Shown piece after piece: positions 18,804 to 27,577 of a stretch of 64,000 nucleotides of DNA. Under the pieces are notes generated by a model. That model was given only the letters and a program-made list of their open reading frames with translations, ran no database searches and was not told the DNA's origin. The first letter of the stretch is position 1; every line of letters begins with the position of its first letter. Where the stretch lies: positions 1-64,000 of the forward strand of contig JALGVA010000030.1 in the NCBI GenBank assembly GCA_029820295.1. Direction: 5' to 3'. A program made the position numbers and the translations under genes. Source of the stretch: Candidatus Zipacnadia bacterium (GTDB lineage Bacteria > Armatimonadota > Zipacnadia > Zipacnadales > UBA5352).

Positions 18804-19007
18804 CTAAGGCCGTTCCTCACGGCCGTCCCGTGCGGGCGCGTCCAGCGACCGCCGGGCGGCGCGCACGCGCGCGTCGGCCGGATTGAGGGCCTCGGCGGCC
18901 GCGAGCAGCTTCGGGTCGAGGTCGAAGATCATCACCTCGCCATCAGGCGAGATGATGATCTCAGCGTCCCCGCGTGCGCTGCGTGCTCTGTCCGGTCTCT
19001 CGCTCAT
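18804..19007 (-). CDS. Small hypothetical protein (67 aa)
   Basis: AEIIISPDGEVMIFDLDPKLLAAAEALNPADARVRAARRS; overlaps the upstream small gene. Confidence 0.6.
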   Translation of the reverse strand: MSERPDRARSARGDAEIIISPDGEVMIFDLDPKLLAAAEALNPADARVRAARRSLDAPARDGREERP

Positions 19008-19158
19008 AGTACTCGGCGGTCATCTCCCGGTTGATGACCTCGCCCAGCGCCTCCTCCAGGGGACGCACTGCGTCGAGGCATGAGGGGCCCTTGTAGCCGT
19101 GGGTGGTGATCTGCACCACCCCGTCTTCGCCGATGGTGATCTCGATCTCCCTGCGCAT
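18961..19158 (-). CDS. DUF2997-like small protein
   Basis: MRREIEITIGEDGVVQITTHGYKGPSCLDAVRPLEEALGEV pattern. Confidence 0.75.
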   Translation of the reverse strand: MRREIEITIGEDGVVQITTHGYKGPSCLDAVRPLEEALGEVINREMTAEYYERETGQSTQRTRGR

Positions 19159-19312
19159 CTCGCTCGCCCCCGTTCGCTGATGCACCGTCGGGACACACTT
19201 CCGCGTCGCGCACCGGCACACCTGCACAGATCCCCGGCTGTGGCAGGAGAGTCGGCCCACGGTCGCGAACTATCGCCTCTGACCAGGCGGCACAGCGGAA
19301 GGGGCACGATGG

Positions 19313-20128
19313 ATGAAGGTGATCATGGTCGGGGTCGATGGCTCTCCGTACAGCGAGGTGGCGCTGCAGTACGCGGTCGAGATCGCGGGGCTCGCTGGCG
19401 CGGGGGTGGTCGGCCTGGCGGGCGTGGCGGGGGACTTCAACGGCGAGCAGCCGGTCGCCGAGCATGACGTGGCGGAGATCGAGGGCCTGGAGTCGCTGCC
19501 GACCAGCGTGGTAGAGTGGTTCCGGCAGGCGCTGGACGCTTGCGGGGAGGCCTGCCGCGTGGCCGAGGTGCCCTTCGCGGCGCGCATGCTCGCCGGGCAT
19601 CCCGCGCGCGTGCTGACCCGAGAGGCGCAGGCCGCGGACATGCTCGTGCTCGGCTGCAAGGGCCGGCGCGATGACGACATGGAGCTGCTGGGCAACACCA
19701 CGCGCCATCTCATCCGCTCGTGCATCAAGCCCGTCCTCGTGGCGCGCGGCGAGTACCGCCCGCTCAAGCGCGCGCTGGTCGGCTACGATGGGAGCCCGGC
19801 ATCGAGCCACGCCGTCGAATGGGTCGCCGATCTTGCCGCGGCGGGCGACTGGGAGGTCGCGGTCGTCACCGGCGCGATGCCCGAGTCTGAGCTGGCCGAG
19901 GGCGTGCGCTTCGCCGCCGACCTGGTGCGCAGCCGTGGCGTTGATCCCGAGGTGATGCGCGTCGAGGGTGACGCGCCCTCGATCATCTTCGAGCAGATGC
20001 GCGCCTGGGAGCCGGACATCATCGCCGTCGGCGGACCGGTGAAGGGCGCCCTGAGCGGCTTCTTCCTGGGTGAGGCGTGGCCGGAGATCGTCGAGCAGGC
20101 GGACGTGCCCGTCCTGCGCTGGCGCTAA
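19313..20128 (+). CDS. Universal stress protein (two Usp domains)
   Basis: MVGVDGSPYSEVALQYAVEIA, LVLGCKGRRDDDMELLGNTTRHLIRSCIKPVLVAR, second domain ALVGYDGSPASSHAVEWVADLA. Confidence 0.87.
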   Translation: MKVIMVGVDGSPYSEVALQYAVEIAGLAGAGVVGLAGVAGDFNGEQPVAEHDVAEIEGLESLPTSVVEWFRQALDACGEACRVAEVPFAARMLAGHPARVLTREAQAADMLVLGCKGRRDDDMELLGNTTRHLIRSCIKPVLVARGEYRPLKRALVGYDGSPASSHAVEWVADLAAAGDWEVAVVTGAMPESELAEGVRFAADLVRSRGVDPEVMRVEGDAPSIIFEQMRAWEPDIIAVGGPVKGALSGFFLGEAWPEIVEQADVPVLRWR

Positions 20129-20231
20129 ACACGCACTGCAACAAGACCACCTGAATCGCATCGGCGCGCCCGCCGCGACGCCACTGCAGGCGCGCCGATG
20201 CGTCGCTCTCGTGTCGGGTCAGGAGATTGAC

Positions 20232-21128
20232 ATGCAGTCCACACTCGACTGCGTCACCTGCATGCTGGAGCAGGCCCTCAGAGCGGCCCGCGCCGCCGGT
20301 GCCGCGTACGAGGATCAGGAACGCGTACTGCGCACGGTCATGCGAGACCTGGCTCGGGCCGACTGGGGAGGCACCCCCATCGACATCGCGATGCCGGTGC
20401 ACCGAAGCGTGCGACGCTTGCTTGGAGTCGATGACCCGTTCTCGGCGCAGAAGCGGAAGGCCACGGCGCAGGCCCTCGCGGCGCTTCCCCGCCTGCGCCG
20501 GGCGGTCGAGGCGGCGGAGGACCCGGTGCATCTGGCCCTGCGCATCTCGGCGGCCGGGAACATCATCGACCTGGGGGCGCTGGAGCGGTATGATCTCGAC
20601 GCCGCGCTCGAACGTGCGCTGGAGGTGCCCTTCGTCGTTGACGACTACGCCGCGCTCCGTCGAGAACTCGAGAGCGCCCGTTCGATGCTGCTGTTCGCCG
20701 ACAATGCCGGGGAGATCGTGTTCGACCGACTGCTCCTCGAGACCGTACGTAGCACCTGGGAGCTGGACGTGGCCGTGTGTGTCAAGAGCGGTCCCTTTAT
20801 CAACGATGCAACCCGCCACGACGCCGTTGCAGCAGGGCTGGACCAGATCGGGGTATTGCCGCTGCTGGAGGTCAGTAACGGTGATGACGCAACCGCACCG
20901 GCCTACGGCTCGGCAGAGGTCAGGAACTGGCTGCACGAGCATGACGTAGTCATCGCTAAGGGGCAGGGCAACTACGAGGCGCTCAGTGAAGAGTACGGCA
21001 CGTACTTCGTGTTGATGGCCAAGTGCCCGCGCGTCGCGGAGGCGCTGGCGGTGGACACCGGCGACCTCATCCTCAAGCGCAATGCCCCCGTCACCCACGC
21101 GCAGGCGCTGGAGACAGGCCGCGGCTGA
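20232..21128 (+). CDS. DUF89/ARMT1-like damage-control phosphatase family protein
   Basis: DCVTCMLEQALRAAR; LLFADNAGEIVFDRLLLE; VIAKGQGNYEALSE. Confidence 0.86.
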   Translation: MQSTLDCVTCMLEQALRAARAAGAAYEDQERVLRTVMRDLARADWGGTPIDIAMPVHRSVRRLLGVDDPFSAQKRKATAQALAALPRLRRAVEAAEDPVHLALRISAAGNIIDLGALERYDLDAALERALEVPFVVDDYAALRRELESARSMLLFADNAGEIVFDRLLLETVRSTWELDVAVCVKSGPFINDATRHDAVAAGLDQIGVLPLLEVSNGDDATAPAYGSAEVRNWLHEHDVVIAKGQGNYEALSEEYGTYFVLMAKCPRVAEALAVDTGDLILKRNAPVTHAQALETGRG

Positions 21129-21173
21129 CATCTCCCCACGCTGTCGCCGACATGACCGGCGGTACCGACAACG

Positions 21174-21199
21174 CCCGCGGCCGGAAGATCGGTCGCGGG
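21174..21199 (+). terminator. Hairpin downstream of DUF89 gene
   Basis: CCCGCGGCCG-GAAGAT-CGGTCGCGGG 10-bp stem with one G-U pair. Confidence 0.5.
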
Positions 21200-21345
21200 T
21201 GTCAGTTCTCGTGCCTCGTGCCTGGCCATGCGCCCCGTTGCTGACGGCGGCCTACCGGCACACTGGCGCCTCCGCGTCGGCCATCACCGCCGGAGCTGCA
21301 GAGGGTCCCGCATATTGCCGCGGACGGGGGCTTGGGTCATGGCGT

Positions 21346-21552
21346 CTAACCGCCGGCGCAACTCAGTCCGCTGACGCGCTCAAGTTCGTCGCTGGTGCGG
21401 TTGGCGACCGTCTGCAACTCCGTCGAGAAGTCACCGAACGCGAGGACCGCTGTGAGCGAGACCACGGCCAGCAGGAGGCAGTACTCCGTGCTGGTCAGGG
21501 CGCTCTCATCACGCCACAGCCTGCAGAGGGCATGGGTGCTCACGCCTGTCAT
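21346..21552 (-). CDS. Flp-like type IVb pilin (orphan)
   Basis: DESALTSTEYCLLLAVVSLTAVLAFGDFSTELQTVAN: Flp-like E-Y followed by hydrophobic helix. Confidence 0.72.
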   Translation of the reverse strand: MTGVSTHALCRLWRDESALTSTEYCLLLAVVSLTAVLAFGDFSTELQTVANRTSDELERVSGLSCAGG

Positions 21553-21618
21553 CCTCTCGGGCCGATGCGTACCCGCATTCCCCTGGTAGCCGGCGGACGG
21601 CCGGGGCAGCCCATACTC

Positions 21619-21647
21619 AGTCTACCCACAAACACTCAAGATGTCAA
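21619..21647 (-). promoter_or_regulatory. Sigma70-type promoter upstream of the Flp-like gene
   Basis: Minus strand TTGACA-N17-TAGACT about 65 nt upstream of start. Confidence 0.6.
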
Positions 21648-21725
21648 CAGGAAGTCGCGAAAAATTCCGTCCTCTGTGAGTACACCTTGAGCAGACCTTA
21701 AGCGAAAGCGACGCTCGGCACACCG

Positions 21726-22787
21726 TCATTCCCACCAGTACCGCTCGAACTGCTCCATCGCGCACAGCACCGCATCCACATTCTCAGGCGGCGTGGGCGG
21801 GTAGATGCCACAGGTCATCATGAGCCCACCGTGAGGCGAGCCCAGCGTGCGCACCTCGTACTCGATCAGCTCCCGGATCTCCCGTGGCGTCCCGTAGGGC
21901 ACGACGCTCTGTCGGTCCACGTCGATGTCGATGCACACGCGCCCCTTCAGCTCACGCGCGATGTCGTCAACGCCGTTCACCAGGTCCTGGATGTTGCAGA
22001 TGGTCATCCCGACGTCGATGAGCCGGTCGATGATGTCCATGACGTAGCCGTCGGAATGGTTGTGCACGTGCACACCGCGCTCGCGGCACGGGGCGATGAT
22101 GCGGCGGTAGGCCGGCGCGATCCAGCGGTCAAACATGCGCGGCCCCATGACGGACGAGGTCTGCGCCCCCAGGTCCTCCGCGACACCGTAGACGTCGATG
22201 CCCATGTCGAGGTACTGCCTGACCTGGTACTCGGTGTATTGCGTGATCATCTCGATGAGGCGGTCGAGCCGTGGCTCCTCGGTGGCCATGTCCACCATCA
22301 GATTCTCGAAGCCGCGCAGGTAGTACAGGCGCAGGAACAGGAAGCCGTGCTCGGTGCCGGCCATGCACAGCTCGCCGCGCTCCCGCCGTCGGCGCATCTG
22401 TTCGCGCACCGTGTCCCAGTCCACCGGCCCCAGCGGAAGCTGCGTCGCCGGGTCTGGCATCTGGAAGTCCTCAAGCGCATTCCAGTCCTCGAGCGGATGA
22501 CCCTCGACGATGCCGGTGATGCCGTTGACCTCACCGTGCCAGACGCAGCCGTAGTTGTCCACGAAGTCCTCGCCCGCGCGTGCCTGCGGACGGAACTCGT
22601 AGTTGTCGTAGTCGCGCCTGCCCTTCTGGAAGTTCGGGAAGAAGTGCGGGTGGTGGACCAGCACGTCCTCGAGATCGTGGCGAAGCTGGTCCCACGAGGC
22701 GTCGCTGATGACCACGCGCATGGGGATCCACTCGCCGCCGGTCAGGTTCGCGGTGTGCAGGTAGTTCTCGCGGTGGGAGAGCGCCAT
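21726..22787 (-). CDS. Uroporphyrinogen decarboxylase (URO-D)-like family protein
   Basis: EDLGAQTSSVMGPRMFDRWIAPAYRRIIAPCRERGVHVHNHSDGYV URO-D-like motif. Confidence 0.8.
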   Translation of the reverse strand: MALSHRENYLHTANLTGGEWIPMRVVISDASWDQLRHDLEDVLVHHPHFFPNFQKGRRDYDNYEFRPQARAGEDFVDNYGCVWHGEVNGITGIVEGHPLEDWNALEDFQMPDPATQLPLGPVDWDTVREQMRRRRERGELCMAGTEHGFLFLRLYYLRGFENLMVDMATEEPRLDRLIEMITQYTEYQVRQYLDMGIDVYGVAEDLGAQTSSVMGPRMFDRWIAPAYRRIIAPCRERGVHVHNHSDGYVMDIIDRLIDVGMTICNIQDLVNGVDDIARELKGRVCIDIDVDRQSVVPYGTPREIRELIEYEVRTLGSPHGGLMMTCGIYPPTPPENVDAVLCAMEQFERYWWE

Positions 22788-22920
22788 CGATGCCTCCGGC
22801 GTGGCTGCCGTCTTCGTCGCTGAGGCCGCTTCGCGCGCCGCCCGGTCGATTCCTGCTCCCAACTGCGCGACCGCGGCGCCGGTCGCCGGGCTCGCGCGGG
22901 AGACGGAGCTGCGCAACGCC

Positions 22921-23524
22921 TCAGTTCAGGTCCCCCATGTCGTTGCTCTGCGACCACTCGCCGTCAGCGCCCATCCACTTGGCGTGGCCGTCGAGGAAGA
23001 AGAAGTTGGCGCCGTCGTTGTGGCGCGTGCTACGTTGTACGGCCAGGTCGTCGAGGCGTCCGAGCCGGGGCCGACGCAGCGCACGTTGCCTTGCTCCCTG
23101 ACCGCGCCGCCGATGGTCTCGGCCGGGTAGTTGATCTGCGCCGATCCGACCGGCCGCGGGAAGTGACTGCCGGCGGGCGGTTCGGCGGGGAACACCACCT
23201 CATTCAGCCCGTAGCCGACCTTGCGGATCGGGTCGCTCTCGTTCCACTCCGGCTTGCTCGGACAGAAGGTGATGTTCCAGTTCTCCATGTAGAGCTGCGG
23301 GTCATAGTACCACGTGCCGCCGAACGGCCGCTGATAGTGCGGCAGCGTCTCGTCCGGGTCATCGGCGTACATCTGCACCGCCAGGCCGATCTGCTTGAGG
23401 TTCGACAGGCAGGAGATCTACCGGGCCTTCTCGCGCGCGGGCGAAGATGGGGAACAGGGTCGCCCCGGGGTCGCGCCAATATCGCGACCAGCAGCTCGAC
23501 AAGCGTGAATCCAGTGCGCTTCAT
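22921..23524 (-). pseudogene. Degraded DUF1559/prepilin-type N-methylation pseudopilin gene
   Basis: MKRTGFTLVELLVAI then frameshift, [13 protein letters not shown] in-frame TAG, second frameshift before RHNDGANFFFLDGHAKWMGADGEWSQSNDMGDLN. Confidence 0.82.
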
Positions 23525-23645
23525 GGGTACCCTTCCGCCACCACGAAATCGCCACTACTCGAAGGATACCCAAGACATAGCCCCCCGGCAACTGCTTCCG
23601 AGCTTAAGGTTGTGGCACGTCGATGGACGCACCCGGACCGGCGGG

Positions 23646-24881
23646 TCACACCTCGAGACCGTACAGCTCGCGCGCGTTGTCGAACAGCATCAGGCGCGCG
23701 GCCTCGACGGCCTCGGTGTAGGTCATGGTCCCGCGCTCGATGCGCCCGGCCAGCACCTCGGCGATGTCTTCGCGCGCCATCACCAGGTGGCCGTAGATCT
23801 TCTCCACCGGCCGGGAGTAGTCGCCGCCGAAGCCGAGAATCTTCGTGACCGGCACCAGATCCAGCCACTCGTCCAGCGTGGAGACGCTCATGCGCTGGGA
23901 GATGATGTGGCACCAGCACATGTTGAGCCAGCAGTTGGGCATGCCTTTGGCGAGCACGCCGGTCTCACGCACCCACGGAATGCCGGCGTGGTAGAGGTCG
24001 AAGCGCGTGTCGCGGTGCGCGAGCGCGGTGGGCAGCATGTGCCTGGGGTGGCGCTCGCGGTAGTCATGCCAGTTGGTCCAGATCAGCCCGCAGTGCACCG
24101 CGATGGGCAGGCCCGCGTCACCCACGATGTCCATCGCCCGGTGTGTCAGCCAGTCGGCTACCACGCGTGCATTGTGCTCGCGGCCGCAGAGCATGGCCCC
24201 GAACTCGCGCGCGGCCTCGGCGCGGGTGGGCTGCAGCAGGTCCTGGGACGCGTGCTTGTAGCCCACGTTGCCGGCCCTGCTATGCTCGGCGATCTGCGCC
24301 TCCATGATCGCGTCGCAGTCATCGAGGCGCGACAGCTCCAGCCCGAGCCGCTCCGCGCTCGCGCGCAACCCGGCCGCGTTCCCGGCGTAGCTGACCGAGG
24401 CGAGAGGCAGCACGGGCAGCAGCAGTTCGTGGCTGTCGTCGCGCACGGTGCCGTTCTGAGTGAGCGCCACGCGGATGTTGCAGGCGTCGGCGAGCACGCG
24501 CCGGTAGATGCCCGGCGTGTTCGCGGCCTTCATGCGCGCGGTGATCTCGTCGTAGGTGTCCGCAGCGATGTCGAGGCCGTAGAACCGCTGCGCCGCGAGC
24601 CGCGCCGCACGTGTGTAGGACGTATGCCGCGTCGCGTAGTAGAACGGCTCCAGCACCCGCCAGCGCTTGTGCAGGTCCTCGCTCGGGTCCTGCAGCCGGT
24701 CGTACTGCTCGCGCGTCATTCCGGCGGTGATCAGGTCGTTGTGCGTATAGTGGCCGAAGAGCGTGAACACGTCCACGTCGCTCTCCACGCGTTCGGACTC
24801 GGCCGGGAGATGCTCGTGCGCGTCCACCACCGGCATCTGCGCCATCGCGTCGACTAGTCGCTGCTTCAGCGTGTTGGCCAC
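23646..24881 (-). CDS. Amidohydrolase/uronate isomerase-like metal-dependent hydrolase
   Basis: VVDAHEHLPAE N-terminal HxH; GLPIAVHCGLIW; ILGFGGDYSRPVEKIYGHLVMAREDIAEVLA. Confidence 0.8.
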   Translation of the reverse strand: MANTLKQRLVDAMAQMPVVDAHEHLPAESERVESDVDVFTLFGHYTHNDLITAGMTREQYDRLQDPSEDLHKRWRVLEPFYYATRHTSYTRAARLAAQRFYGLDIAADTYDEITARMKAANTPGIYRRVLADACNIRVALTQNGTVRDDSHELLLPVLPLASVSYAGNAAGLRASAERLGLELSRLDDCDAIMEAQIAEHSRAGNVGYKHASQDLLQPTRAEAAREFGAMLCGREHNARVVADWLTHRAMDIVGDAGLPIAVHCGLIWTNWHDYRERHPRHMLPTALAHRDTRFDLYHAGIPWVRETGVLAKGMPNCWLNMCWCHIISQRMSVSTLDEWLDLVPVTKILGFGGDYSRPVEKIYGHLVMAREDIAEVLAGRIERGTMTYTEAVEAARLMLFDNARELYGLEV

Positions 24882-24905
24882 GTCGATCCCTCCTGTGATG
24901 GTCGG

Positions 24906-27557
24906 CTACGGCTCAGGCACAGCGCTCTCCTCGGCAAGCGCCGCGCCGCCTGTGTCGAGGCGGCGCAGCGAGATCCTGCCATCAGGGTCATGCTCGAGCG
25001 TGAACACGTCGCGCCCGTCGGCGTGCTCGACGGTCACCGTCAGCGCATCGGCATCGCGCTCGACGGTCGCGTCCCGCACGCTCGGCGCGTCCGCGAAGGA
25101 CTCCAGCACGGTCACCCACGCCGCGCTCTGCCCCACGCTGCGTGAGATGAGCGCGCCCGTCGGCGGCTGGCCGCTGCGCGTGGGGTCCCCTCCGGCGATA
25201 AGTGTCGCCTCCTGCAGCGGCACATGCAGCGCCAGCAGTGCGTCCTCCTCGTCAGCGAACACGCAACGTACCGGACCGGCCAGGTCGGCGCGCCGCACGT
25301 CCGCCAGGTGCGCATAGCCGCCGGACAGCCAGCCCTCGGGCGCCGGTTCCAGGGCGAGGTCGGCGGTCATCTCCCCCACCCCGTGCAGCGCGAGATCACA
25401 GGTGTGCTCCTCCGCCGAGGTCACTCGGAACACATCCAGCAGGTAGCCGCCGACCAGGCAGAGCGTGCGGTCCATGAGCACGCCCTCGTACGCGGTGTCG
25501 CAGGTGACGCGCGTGGCCTTGAGGCGCTCGCCCGCGTGGAACAGGCGCTGAACGCCGAAGACGCGCCGGCCGTTGCGCTCGCTCGCCCAGATGCTGTCCG
25601 AGGCACCCTGCGGGTACTGCGCGACCTCGTCCACGGTCAGCGTGTTGTGGGCGATGGTCTGATTGGCCCAGGTCAGGTGCATGGGGTTGTCGTAGCCCCA
25701 CGAGCCCGCGTCGGGCGCGACGATGCGCCCGCGCCCGTAGACCGCGATGGCGAGGCGGTCGGGATGATCGTGGCCGCTGCCGTAGGGCCCCCAGGTCAGG
25801 TTCACCGCGAGCGCGCTCTCATCGGCGGCGTCCGCACGCAGGATGGTGAAGCCGCCGATCGGGAAGTTCGTGCAGCCGTCTTCGTGCCGGCCCACCAGGC
25901 CGATGGTGGCGTCCTCGGCGAGGCTGAAGTGGCCCGCGGGCACGTCCGGTGCGCTGTTCACCAGGCTCCAGAAGTCGGTGTCGCGGCCGTCGGCGGAGCG
26001 CGCCTCGAAGCCCGGGTTGTGCGCAAGTTCCGCGCCGCCGCCGCCGACGGTCGCCGAGATGTCGTCCCAGATGACCTCGCCGGCGCCGCCCTCGAGGAAG
26101 ACGTGCAACCGCACCTCGCGCAGTGTCCCCGGCGCTGCTTCGGGGTTCGGTCCCACCGTACAGTTCACCTGCGTCCACCCGCCCGCCTCAGTCACCCGGT
26201 CGGTGAAGACGGCCTCCCCCCCGGCATTGCAGCGAATGTGCGCGGAGCCACCGTCCATCTCCAGCGGCTTCACCCAGCCGGTCACCGTCACCGCCCGGTC
26301 CGCCGGCGCCTGCACGTTCTGCACCAGCGCGACGCGATCGCCGGCGGCGGTGCGCAGCCGCCACCCGACCTCGCCCGAATGCGCGTCGGCGACGGCCTCG
26401 GCCAACGGATCGCCGGCGGGCCGCCAGACGCTCCACCACGCCGGCGCGTTCTCATCGGTTGCGCGCCGGCGCGAGATCAGCCAGGCGTACTTCGGGTCGC
26501 GATAGTGCCGCCAGGCCAGCTCGTAGATGCGATGGTAGGTCAACCCGCGCGTGCCGGAATCGTTGATCCGCGCAAAGCTCAGGTTCGGGAAGGCGTAGTA
26601 GAAGGGCGCATCGAGCATGGCGCGCACCGAGCGTGGGCCGGCGGGGCCGAACTCCTCGTGACCTGCGCCTCCCTCAAAGGGCCCCAAGATGCCGGGCAGA
26701 TCGCCCCACAGGTCGATGCCGGAGTTCTGCGCCGCCGCCAGCACGTACATGAGTGCGCTCATGGTGTAGTACTGGTAGCCCATCGAGCGCTCCCAGTGGA
26801 TGCCGTCGGCGAAGAGTGAATGCGTGAGCTGCTGCACCGCGCCGTAGAGGTAGGCGTTGCGGTCGGGGTCCCAGGCGCCGTTCACCGCCTCATCGATCAG
26901 CTCACGGTCGCCGATGGCGAAGCCGCAGGAGGCGATGATGGCCAGCGCCCAGGTGCGCCAGTTGCTCGAGTTGCGGTGCCCGCAGCGATGGCCGCTCTCC
27001 CACGCCAGGCGCCGCAGCAGGTCCTGCTCGATGTGCGCGCGCTGGTCGCCGCTCACGAAAGGCGCATCCGCGATCAGGTCGTATGCCATCGCGGCATCGA
27101 CCGCCACCGCGCCCTCGCTGAGCGTGCTGTCGGTGAAGATACCGCGCGAACGGGTGGGCTCGATGGTCGGGCAGACGTCCGCCGCCCACGTCAGCAGCGC
27201 CAGCGCCACCCGGCCGAGGTCCTCGTCGTCGGTCAGCGCATACGCCTGCGCGAGCGTCGCCGCCCGGCGGAAGTGCGTGGGAGTCGGGCGATCGCCGGCA
27301 CCGACCGGCGTGGCCGCGTAGCCCTGCGCCGCCGCCACAGTCTCATCGACGCACACGCGTGTGTAATCGTCGCCGGCCGCGTAGTCGGCCCGGATGCGCG
27401 CGAGGTCATCGGCCGTGCAGAACACGCGCGGGTGGGCCGGAAGGTCATCCGGGATCGCCACGCGGTGCAGCTCGGTCCACGGCGTCACCGTCGGCTGTTG
27501 AGCGTACGACGCGGCAGCGACGATGGTCGCGGCCAGTATCAGGGGCGCCCGCAGCAT
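24906..27557 (-). CDS. Secreted heparinase II/III-like protein (883 aa)
   Basis: Signal peptide MLRAPLILAATIVAAASYAQ; helical N-terminal half with HRCGHRNSSNWRTWALAI; SGHDHPDRLAIAVYGRGRIVAPDAGSWGY. Confidence 0.75.
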   Translation of the reverse strand: MLRAPLILAATIVAAASYAQQPTVTPWTELHRVAIPDDLPAHPRVFCTADDLARIRADYAAGDDYTRVCVDETVAAAQGYAATPVGAGDRPTPTHFRRAATLAQAYALTDDEDLGRVALALLTWAADVCPTIEPTRSRGIFTDSTLSEGAVAVDAAMAYDLIADAPFVSGDQRAHIEQDLLRRLAWESGHRCGHRNSSNWRTWALAIIASCGFAIGDRELIDEAVNGAWDPDRNAYLYGAVQQLTHSLFADGIHWERSMGYQYYTMSALMYVLAAAQNSGIDLWGDLPGILGPFEGGAGHEEFGPAGPRSVRAMLDAPFYYAFPNLSFARINDSGTRGLTYHRIYELAWRHYRDPKYAWLISRRRATDENAPAWWSVWRPAGDPLAEAVADAHSGEVGWRLRTAAGDRVALVQNVQAPADRAVTVTGWVKPLEMDGGSAHIRCNAGGEAVFTDRVTEAGGWTQVNCTVGPNPEAAPGTLREVRLHVFLEGGAGEVIWDDISATVGGGGAELAHNPGFEARSADGRDTDFWSLVNSAPDVPAGHFSLAEDATIGLVGRHEDGCTNFPIGGFTILRADAADESALAVNLTWGPYGSGHDHPDRLAIAVYGRGRIVAPDAGSWGYDNPMHLTWANQTIAHNTLTVDEVAQYPQGASDSIWASERNGRRVFGVQRLFHAGERLKATRVTCDTAYEGVLMDRTLCLVGGYLLDVFRVTSAEEHTCDLALHGVGEMTADLALEPAPEGWLSGGYAHLADVRRADLAGPVRCVFADEEDALLALHVPLQEATLIAGGDPTRSGQPPTGALISRSVGQSAAWVTVLESFADAPSVRDATVERDADALTVTVEHADGRDVFTLEHDPDGRISLRRLDTGGAALAEESAVPEP

Positions 27558-27577
27558 CGCATCACCTGTCCGGGGTC

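Noticed and set aside
23204-23524. Reading the degraded pilin as two separate functional genes
   Set aside because: Fragments match consecutive parts of one H-X9-DG protein in different frames with an in-frame stop.
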